From: an uncultured Eubacteriales bacterium
GTDB lineage: Bacteria > Bacillota > Clostridia > Oscillospirales > Acutalibacteraceae
Direction: 5' to 3'
Length of the DNA: 8,339 nucleotides
NCBI GenBank assembly: GCA_900313475.1
Contig: OMRJ01000307.1
Location: forward strand, 1 to 8,339
The position numbers and the translations under genes were made by a program. The notes under the pieces are model-generated. The model had not been told where the DNA came from. It ran no database searches and worked only from the letters and a program-made list of their open reading frames with translations. Shown here piece by piece: positions 1 to 4,881 of this stretch; positions within the stretch are counted from its first letter, which is position 1; every line of letters starts with the position of its first letter.

Positions 1-120
1 CAAGACGTTCGCGCTCGGCACGTTCTTTTTCAAGACGCTCACGTTCGGCGCGTTCTTTCTCAAGCCGTTCGCGTTCGGCGCGCTCTTTTTCAAGACGTTC
101 GCGCTCGGCTTTTTCGGTTT
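1..120 (-). repeat. 30-bp tandem repeat encoding a Glu/Arg/Lys helix
   Basis: Four imperfect 30-base units lie in register at 1-30, 31-60, 61-90 and 91-120, each beginning caagacg or a close variant. On the minus strand each encodes ten residues of EKERAERERL type inside the tail of the RnfE-like protein. The unit nearest the core (91-120) is the most diverged, reading EKTEKAERERL. The array continues past the left edge, so the copy number is not known. Confidence 0.85.
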
Positions 121-943
121 TCTCTTTTTCTTTGCGTTCCGCTTCAACCCTGCGTCGCTCTGCTTCTATCCGTTTTTTCTCAGATTTTATTCTCTCTTTT
201 TCCGTTTTTTTCTCTTTTTGTGCTTTTTTGCGCACCGCGAATGCGGTCTTTATGCGGACAAATCGCCGCATATCCTCCTCTGCCGATTCTCCGTCAACAA
301 GAATTGAGTGTTCCATGAACGCGTTTTCAACAACATCCGCACTCCCGTGACGTTCGGCAAACGCTTTCAGTCCGGCCGACATAAACCCCATGAGAATAAG
401 CGCAAAAAACGGCATCAAATAGCCCCTTGATATCCCGTGGGACGTTATTTTCAGTCCGAACAGCGTTCCGTATGCCGCAAGCTCACGCACGGCAGAAACG
501 GCAAGAGTCACAAATGTGTAGCCTGCCGCGGAGAACAGCGCATGCTTCGCAAACGGGTGCTTCGACATTTCAACGGCATAGCGTTCGCAGTGTACCGCCG
601 TAAACGAACTGACCGCGGTCAGCGGCAGGAACAGACCCAATTCCGCCGAAAGCGTGGGCAGAAGCTTATCCGTGACAGCCATTGCCGTAACGGACACTGC
701 CGAGCCTGTAAGAAAATACATCAGCATTCTTACAGGCGCCGAAAGTTTTTCAAAAAACACCTTTGTAAGCGCTTCGTTTATTATAAGAGAACAAAACATC
801 ATCGCACTCAAAAGAAGTCCCGTTTTTATGCTCACGGCAACGGCAAGCACGGGGGCAACGCCGATTATCTCACACAGTATCGGGTTTCTGAAAAGCGCGT
901 ATTCACTGAAGAAAGAACCGTTTTTTTTCTTATCCGCATTCAT
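1..943 (-). CDS. rnfE-like: RnfE/NqrD-family membrane protein with long charged helical tail, lacking the iron-site cysteines (partial, runs off left edge)
   Basis: Read on the minus strand from ATG at 943; 314 codons are visible and the C-terminus lies beyond base 1. The start overlaps the stop of the upstream RnfD-like gene as ATGA, which implies translational coupling. Six hydrophobic segments (about residues 22-39, 42-59, 71-91, 98-118, 134-152, 174-192) follow the RnfE/NqrD pattern. Recognisable family landmarks are NP at 20-21, LGLFLPL at 102-108 and REL..YGTLFG at 153-163. In Rnf/Nqr, one cysteine in GLCP and one in an NC motif help hold an iron site between the E/D and A/E subunits. 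Here these read GVAP (Ala30) and SS (Ser113), so both are lost. After about residue 237 the chain is almost entirely Glu, Lys and Arg, ending in 10-residue repeats of EKERAERERL type. The lysine-rich N-terminus suggests cytoplasmic ends (positive-inside rule). Family membership is fairly sure; function is unknown. Confidence 0.8.
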   Translation of the reverse strand, partial: MNADKKKNGSFFSEYALFRNPILCEIIGVAPVLAVAVSIKTGLLLSAMMFCSLIINEALTKVFFEKLSAPVRMLMYFLTGSAVSVTAMAVTDKLLPTLSAELGLFLPLTAVSSFTAVHCERYAVEMSKHPFAKHALFSAAGYTFVTLAVSAVRELAAYGTLFGLKITSHGISRGYLMPFFALILMGFMSAGLKAFAERHGSADVVENAFMEHSILVDGESAEEDMRRFVRIKTAFAVRKKAQKEKKTEKERIKSEKKRIEAERRRVEAERKEKEKTEKAERERLEKERAERERLEKERAERERLEKERAERERL

Positions 944-1899
944 GCGCCGCCCTCCCCTGCGTCCGTCTCACGTCCGTTTGAGGAAAACACACGAGTGCCC
1001 CCGGAAAACAGCGGGCTTAACGCATTCATAATAAGCACGGCAAACGGAGCACCGTCCTCAAATGCGCCGAAATAACGGATGAGCATGTACACCGCGCCTC
1101 CGGTCATCCCGTAATACAGCGCAAAATTGACCGAACGGAATTTCACATTCGGATATGTCATTAAAAACACCGCCGTAAACAGCAGCGCGCCGCCGCAAAG
1201 CTCCATAAGCACGGATGTGCGGCGTCCCGACGGAACACGCGGAAAAAGAGCCGCGAACAGAAAACATACCGATATAAAGCCTGCAGACACAATAAAAGAA
1301 TCAATATTTCTTATAAGATAGTAAACAAGGCATGCGGCGAAAAATATTCCGCACGTGGTGCCTATCTGCCCCGGACAGTTTCCTACAAGTACATTTAAAA
1401 CGCCGGGCGCGGTCATATTTACCGAGTTTCCGTTTTTGAGCATCATCGCAAGCGACTCCGCCGTATCGGCAGCACCCGTAAACGGAGCCGGATAAGAAAA
1501 GCAAATGTCCGGATAGATAACGCACACAAAACCGGTTCCGACCGCCGCAGGTACAAACGGTGCTCTGTCCCAACGTCCGAACGGCAGCTTTCCCACCGCA
1601 ACGGCGACGAAAGCCGCGATTGCCGCGACATATACCGGCACGCTGCCAGACAGCAGCATCGCGACGGAAAAGCCCGTGATAACGGCACTCCTGTCCGACA
1701 GGGTCACATCTCCCGACAAAATAAGCGTGCCGAAAAGATCGGTGAGCACTGCGGTGACAACACTCGCGGCTATCACCTTCACTCCTCCGATGCCGTTAAA
1801 CAGCACCGACGGCACAAGACATGCGGCGAGAAGCACAAGACAATCGGAATTATATGAAAATTTTTTCGGAAAACGGTTGTCCATAGTGGAAAAAATCAC
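940..1899 (-). CDS. rnfD-like: RnfD/NqrB-family membrane protein, divergent
   Basis: A polytopic membrane protein of 319 residues from the chosen start. It matches RnfD in RSAVITG (residues 70-76), the following VGKLPFG (102-108), PFVPAAVG (114-121) and GNCPGQIGTT (173-182). In Rnf, RnfD is the integral subunit that binds FMN covalently through the Thr of an S/T-G-A-T motif. Here the equivalent stretch reads TGAADT (141-146), so the acceptor Thr is either displaced by two residues or missing. The usual FNPA is FVPA. The start is GTG at 1899 because AGGAAGGA (1910-1903) lies just upstream. The in-frame ATG at 1935 has no ribosome site, and the ATG at 1884 is too far from this one. It overlaps the RnfE-like gene by four bases and diverges from mecA. 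No rnfC lies upstream and no rnfG lies between D and E. Electron transport is therefore doubtful; a transport or assembly role is possible. Confidence 0.82.
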   Translation of the reverse strand: MIFSTMDNRFPKKFSYNSDCLVLLAACLVPSVLFNGIGGVKVIAASVVTAVLTDLFGTLILSGDVTLSDRSAVITGFSVAMLLSGSVPVYVAAIAAFVAVAVGKLPFGRWDRAPFVPAAVGTGFVCVIYPDICFSYPAPFTGAADTAESLAMMLKNGNSVNMTAPGVLNVLVGNCPGQIGTTCGIFFAACLVYYLIRNIDSFIVSAGFISVCFLFAALFPRVPSGRRTSVLMELCGGALLFTAVFLMTYPNVKFRSVNFALYYGMTGGAVYMLIRYFGAFEDGAPFAVLIMNALSPLFSGGTRVFSSNGRETDAGEGGA

Positions 1900-1921
1900 T
1901 TGTCCTTCCTGATATTTTGTG

Positions 1922-1950
1922 TTGCCGTTCCGCATTTAACGGAATACAAT
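1922..1950 (+). promoter_or_regulatory. Sigma-A-type promoter of the mecA-like gene
   Basis: TTGCCG at 1922-1927 and TACAAT at 1945-1950 are separated by 17 bases. Transcription would begin near 1957, giving a leader of about 26 bases with the ribosome site AAAGGAG at 1966-1972. The whole spacer is an imperfect palindrome (TTCCG at 1928-1932, CGGAA at 1940-1944), which could be an operator. The region is shared with the start of the divergent RnfD-like gene, for which no equally good minus-strand promoter was found. Confidence 0.65.
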
Positions 1951-1982
1951 AGTAACAGAAATTAAAAAGGAGCTGATACGGC

Positions 1983-2546
1983 TTGAATATAACCGTTAAA
2001 AACGAATACCGGGCGGAAGCGGAGATTTCCGCCGATGAAATGGAAAATATCGGCATCGACTTCGCGTCGCTCGACTATTCCTCGCCCGACACCCGCATGT
2101 TTTTGTGGCATATCATTGAAGAAATGCGCGCTGACGGCATTGACATCGATCTGTCGGGACGCGTTCTCATAGAGGCGTTTGACAGCGGAACCGGCGGCTG
2201 CGTCATCGCTTTTACGGTGCTTCCGCGCGGCTCATCGGGTGACGCATGTATAAAACAGCTTGTGAAAAACATTTCCGATTATGCTCTTGTGAGCACCGGT
2301 GAAATAGGCGATCTGATAGCTTTTTCACGGTCGGCAGGTGACCTTTACTCGGAATTGTATCTCTGCGGCGGGCGCTATGATCTGTTTGTTTTTCCTCAAA
2401 AAGAAGACAAAGAACATCTGTCGCGGATATTGCCCGAATACTACGGAACGTGTTCGGGCGGAGTGCCGCTGAAGCTCGCCGAATGCCGCGAAAAGGGAAA
2501 GCTTCTGCGCGGCGGTGACGCGGTACATATGCTGTCGAGGCTTTAA
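1983..2546 (+). CDS. mecA: MecA-family adaptor protein
   Basis: A protein of 187 residues. In Firmicutes, MecA is a cytoplasmic adaptor that brings substrates (ComK in Bacillus) to the ClpC unfoldase for degradation by ClpP, and it promotes ClpC assembly. The N-terminal domain (about 1-80) follows the family pattern: a short strand, an acidic segment with ENIGIDFASLDY (21-32), the MFLWHIIEEMR helix region (39-49) and LIEAFDSGTGGCVI (62-75). An acidic/serine linker (82-100) follows. The C-terminal domain (about 105-187), which binds ClpC in known members, has DLYSELYLCGGRYDLFVFP (120-138) and ends with ILPEYYG and ECREKGKLL..GDAVHMLSRL. The start is TTG at 1983, the first start codon after AAAGGAG at 1966-1972 (10-base spacing); no in-frame ATG lies before 2040. 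It is shorter than Bacillus MecA (about 218 residues). Identification is from pattern only and is fairly confident; the ComK-type substrate need not exist here. Confidence 0.82.
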   Translation: MNITVKNEYRAEAEISADEMENIGIDFASLDYSSPDTRMFLWHIIEEMRADGIDIDLSGRVLIEAFDSGTGGCVIAFTVLPRGSSGDACIKQLVKNISDYALVSTGEIGDLIAFSRSAGDLYSELYLCGGRYDLFVFPQKEDKEHLSRILPEYYGTCSGGVPLKLAECREKGKLLRGGDAVHMLSRL

Positions 2547-2560
2547 AAACGCCGAATAAA

Positions 2561-2584
2561 ACGGTTTCGGAAGAAAAAAACCGT
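2561..2584 (-). terminator. Weak terminator-like hairpin after rpe
   Basis: On the minus strand, ACGGTTT (2584-2578) pairs with AAACCGT (2567-2561) across a 10-base loop and is followed by TTTATT. The hairpin begins at the last base of the rpe stop codon. The stem is AT-rich and the U tract is interrupted, so it may be a weak terminator. Confidence 0.4.
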
Positions 2585-3249
2585 CAACGCACGGCTTTTT
2601 CAGCCGCGTTTTTGAGCAAAGCAACGGCTTTTACCTTATCGGATGCACCGAAAAAGTAACTTCCCGCCACGAACATGTTTGCACCCGCTTTTGCGGCTTC
2701 GGCGACGGTCTTATCCGTAATGCCGCCGTCAACTTCGATATCGACATTCAGTCCGCGGCGTATTATTTCGCTGCGGATTTTTTTCACCTTCGGCATCATG
2801 TCAGCCATGAAGCTCTGTCCGCCGAAGCCCGGCTCAACGGTCATAACAAGCACCGCATCAAGCCTGTCGAGATACGGAAAAACAGTCTCTGCGGGAGTGG
2901 CGGGTTTCAGTGCGACACACGACTTTATGCCCGCGTTATTTATCATATCTACGGCTTCCGCAGTGCTGCCGTCGGATTCCTCATGCACGGAAATAAGGTC
3001 GGCGCCCGCCTTAATGAAATCGGGAATATATCTGAGCGGATCGCTTATCATAAGATGCACGTCAAAAAACAGATCGGAGCATTTACGCAGAGATTTGATT
3101 ACCGGAGCGCCGAGCGTGATGTTCGGAACAAAATGACCGTCCATGACATCGATGTGGAGCATGTCCGCCCCCGCCTCGGCGCACACACGCGCCTCCTCGC
3201 CCAGATGTGAAAAATCACTTGAAAGAATTGACGGAGCCGTATAAAACAT
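2584..3249 (-). CDS. rpe: Ribulose-phosphate 3-epimerase
   Basis: A cytoplasmic enzyme of 221 residues, normal length for the family, that interconverts D-ribulose 5-phosphate and D-xylulose 5-phosphate in the pentose phosphate pathway. It has a single (beta/alpha)8 barrel. Visible motifs are APSILSSDFSHL (5-16), LHIDVMDGHFVPN (31-43), FFDVHLM (61-67), VMTVEPGFGGQSF (135-147), IEVDGGI (171-177) and FVAGSYFFG (193-201). The expected metal ligands are all present (His32, Asp34, His65, Asp174), and the aspartates also act as acid/base catalysts. The start is ATG at 3249, with GAGG eight bases upstream. It is transcribed alone from its own promoter, convergent with mecA and divergent from the DUF5058-like operon. 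It is not next to rsgA and the prpC/prkC genes within this window, which is a common arrangement elsewhere in Firmicutes. It appears intact. Confidence 0.96.
   Translation of the reverse strand: MFYTAPSILSSDFSHLGEEARVCAEAGADMLHIDVMDGHFVPNITLGAPVIKSLRKCSDLFFDVHLMISDPLRYIPDFIKAGADLISVHEESDGSTAEAVDMINNAGIKSCVALKPATPAETVFPYLDRLDAVLVMTVEPGFGGQSFMADMMPKVKKIRSEIIRRGLNVDIEVDGGITDKTVAEAAKAGANMFVAGSYFFGASDKVKAVALLKNAAEKAVR
2592..2613 (+). terminator. Possible terminator for mecA inside the rpe 3' end
   Basis: On the plus strand, CGGCT (2592-2596) and AGCCG (2602-2606) form a five-base stem with a TTTTC loop, followed by CG and five Ts (2609-2613). It lies within the coding end of the convergent rpe gene. 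The stem is short, so this is tentative. Confidence 0.35.
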
Positions 3250-3283
3250 CTGCTGTACCTCGTTTCGGAATATAATCCATATA

Positions 3284-3312
3284 ATGATAGCATAAAATTT
3301 TCATTTTGTAAA
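3284..3312 (-). promoter_or_regulatory. Extended -10 promoter of rpe
   Basis: On the minus strand, TTTACA (3312-3307) and TATCAT (3289-3284) are 17 bases apart, with TGC directly before the -10 box (extended -10). The predicted start near 3277 gives a leader of about 28 bases before the rpe ATG at 3249. Confidence 0.7.
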
Positions 3313-3316
3313 GCAC

Positions 3317-3338
3317 ACGGAAAAGTGTGTTTTTCCGT
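3317..3338. promoter_or_regulatory. Inverted repeat between divergent promoters, candidate operator
   Basis: ACGGAAAA (3317-3324) and TTTTCCGT (3331-3338) form a perfect 8-bp inverted repeat around GTGTGT. It fills the gap between the -35 box of rpe (ends 3312) and that of the DUF5058-like operon (starts 3338). A regulator bound here could affect both promoters. It could also be a chance AT-rich hairpin. Confidence 0.4.
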
Positions 3339-3366
3339 TGACTGCAAAGACTCGATGTGCTAATAT
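3338..3366 (+). promoter_or_regulatory. Extended -10 promoter of the DUF5058-like operon
   Basis: TTGACT (3338-3343) and TAATAT (3361-3366) are separated by 17 bases, and TGC precedes the -10 box. Transcription would start near 3373, giving a leader of about 28 bases with AGGAGG at 3388-3393. This is a strong match to the housekeeping consensus. Confidence 0.8.
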
Positions 3367-3400
3367 ATATAGTGGTATTTTATTAACAGGAGGTTTCCGT

Positions 3401-4183
3401 ATGTCCGATTTCAAAGAAAGCGGGTTTATGTATGCGATGGCTGCATTCATTATCGGCTTTATCGTTATCGAATCCGTGTTCTTTATGGTGAAAGCGTGGA
3501 AACGAGCAAAGCAGCTCGGAATTTCAAAAGAAACGCTTAAAAACACCGTTATCAGCGCGGCACTTTTCACCATTGCTCCCGCAATTTCAATCCTCGCCAC
3601 CGTTCTTGTCCTCTCGTCCGCTCTCGGTATTGTTTTGCCGTGGATACGCTTAAGCGTTATAGGCAACCTCGCCTATGAAACGGTAGCCGCAAGCACGATG
3701 CTTGAGCAGTTCGGCGCAAATATCAACATTGAAGTAACCGATCCGGAGCAGTTTTCCGCCGTTATGTGGGTCATGACGGTCGGCACAAGCTTTGCGCTGT
3801 TTCTCGTCCCGATTTTCTGCAAGTTCATTCAGAAAAAAATCGGCGGAATGGTTTCAAAAAGCGAAAAGAACTCGAAGCTTGCCGACAATGTTTCCGCCGC
3901 TGCGTTCATAGGAATCATCGCCGCTTTTATCGCGGTGTCGATAAACGGAAAATCCTCCGACGGAACCTCCGATGCGGGCTTCATGTCGATAGCCACACTT
4001 GTCTCGGCTATGGTAATAATGCTTGTGCTCGAAGGCATCTGTCACAAATACAGTCTTAAAAAACTCGAAATGTTCGCCCTCCCGATAAGCATTTTTGCAG
4101 CGATGGGCGTATGCATTCTTTTGACTGTGGCGCTTCCCGAAAGCGTTACGTCATTCACATGGTGGGGAGGTGCCGCAGCATGA
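3401..4183 (+). CDS. DUF5058-family polytopic membrane protein
   Basis: A membrane protein of 260 residues. Hydrophobic segments lie at about 10-30, 48-75, 118-140, 165-181, 192-212 and 225-246. The basic stretch KAWKRAKQLG (31-40) followed by ALFTIAPAISIL (54-65) and PWIRLSVIGNLAYE (80-93) is the pattern I associate with the DUF5058 family, whose function is unknown. The start is ATG at 3401, with a perfect AGGAGG seven bases upstream; an upstream in-frame extension to 3338 overlaps the promoter and is unlikely. It overlaps the next gene as ATGA (4180-4183), so the two membrane proteins are probably made together and may form one complex. The conserved Pro, Trp and Arg in PWIRLSVIG, next to the membrane, would suit a transporter, but no substrate can be read from the sequence. 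The DUF assignment is from memory of the family pattern, not a search. Confidence 0.8.
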   Translation: MSDFKESGFMYAMAAFIIGFIVIESVFFMVKAWKRAKQLGISKETLKNTVISAALFTIAPAISILATVLVLSSALGIVLPWIRLSVIGNLAYETVAASTMLEQFGANINIEVTDPEQFSAVMWVMTVGTSFALFLVPIFCKFIQKKIGGMVSKSEKNSKLADNVSAAAFIGIIAAFIAVSINGKSSDGTSDAGFMSIATLVSAMVIMLVLEGICHKYSLKKLEMFALPISIFAAMGVCILLTVALPESVTSFTWWGGAAA

Positions 4184-4860
4184 GTAAAGGGTTAAAAACA
4201 AAGACTGAACGTCAGTACACGGACAAGGTTCACACCTGGGGACGAATTTGGACTGTGGGTGCGCTTTTGGTGCTGCTGTCGCTGCCGTTCGGCTTCAGCG
4301 TTTACTACAGCGCATGGCCGGAGGCAAAAACCGTTTTCAGCGCTCTTTCAAAGGTTATTCTCATCTACTGGACGACTGCGGTCATCGAGGTTATTACCTA
4401 CACTCCCATGTTAGGTGCGGGCGGCACATACCTGAGCTTTGTCACCGGCAACATAACGAATCTCAAGCTCCCGTGCGGACTCAACGCAATGGAAAAGGCA
4501 AACGTAAAGCCGAATACGGAGGAGGGCGAGGTCATCACCACTATCGCAATAGGCTCGTCGGCTATCGCAACGACAATCATAATCGCCGCCGGCGTATTGC
4601 TTTTCTCCCCCGTTTTACCTGTTCTGCGTGAAAGCCCCACACTGCGCCCCGCTTTTTCATACGTCACAAGCGCTCTTTTCGGTGCTCTCGGCGCAAGCTA
4701 TTTCAGAAAGCACTGGAAGATCTCGATATTTCCCATCGTTGTCGGAGTTATCGTGCTTCTGTTCGCCCCCACACTCGGCGTCGGAACCCTTATGTTTATA
4801 ACGATAGTCGCTGCTGTCGCAGGCGCGCTCGTTATGATAAAGCTCAATTTTGTAAAATAA
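4180..4860 (+). CDS. Polytopic membrane protein, probable partner of the DUF5058-like protein
   Basis: A protein of 226 residues with a short basic N-terminus (about 1-22) and membrane segments near 24-44, 54-74, 120-146, 160-174, 181-198 and 200-220. Between segments two and three lies a distinctive block: TYTPMLGAGGTYLSFVTGN (73-91), then NLKLPC (94-99) and NAMEKA (102-107). Gly-rich stretches of this kind, broken within the membrane, are common in transporters and channels. The start is ATG at 4180, overlapping the preceding stop, with GGGGAGG at 4164-4170; an in-frame upstream extension would run through the previous gene and is rejected. I recall similar proteins next to DUF5058 genes in other Firmicutes, sometimes loosely labelled as channels. 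I see no support for a mechanosensitive channel fold and leave the function open. Confidence 0.75.
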   Translation: MSKGLKTKTERQYTDKVHTWGRIWTVGALLVLLSLPFGFSVYYSAWPEAKTVFSALSKVILIYWTTAVIEVITYTPMLGAGGTYLSFVTGNITNLKLPCGLNAMEKANVKPNTEEGEVITTIAIGSSAIATTIIIAAGVLLFSPVLPVLRESPTLRPAFSYVTSALFGALGASYFRKHWKISIFPIVVGVIVLLFAPTLGVGTLMFITIVAAVAGALVMIKLNFVK

Positions 4861-4881
4861 TCAATACGGGAAGTGAAAGCA

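Noticed and set aside
437..1075. Open frame of 212 codons on the plus strand
   Set aside because: It lies opposite the RnfE-like gene, its protein is rich in Arg, His and Lys without recognisable structure, and the minus-strand frame gives a coherent six-segment membrane protein coupled to its neighbour.
1899..1980. Promoter for the RnfD-like gene on the minus strand
   Set aside because: Only weak combinations are present (for example TTAAAT with AAATAT at 16 bases); none is good enough to list.
2675..3136. Open frame of 153 codons on the plus strand
   Set aside because: It lies wholly opposite rpe, which has all its catalytic residues; the frame has no ribosome site or family pattern.
3314..3334. 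CACAC/GTGTG hairpin followed by five Ts resembling a terminator
   Set aside because: The stem is only five bases, and no plus-strand gene lies upstream to terminate. The longer 8-bp inverted repeat covering the same bases is a better reading.
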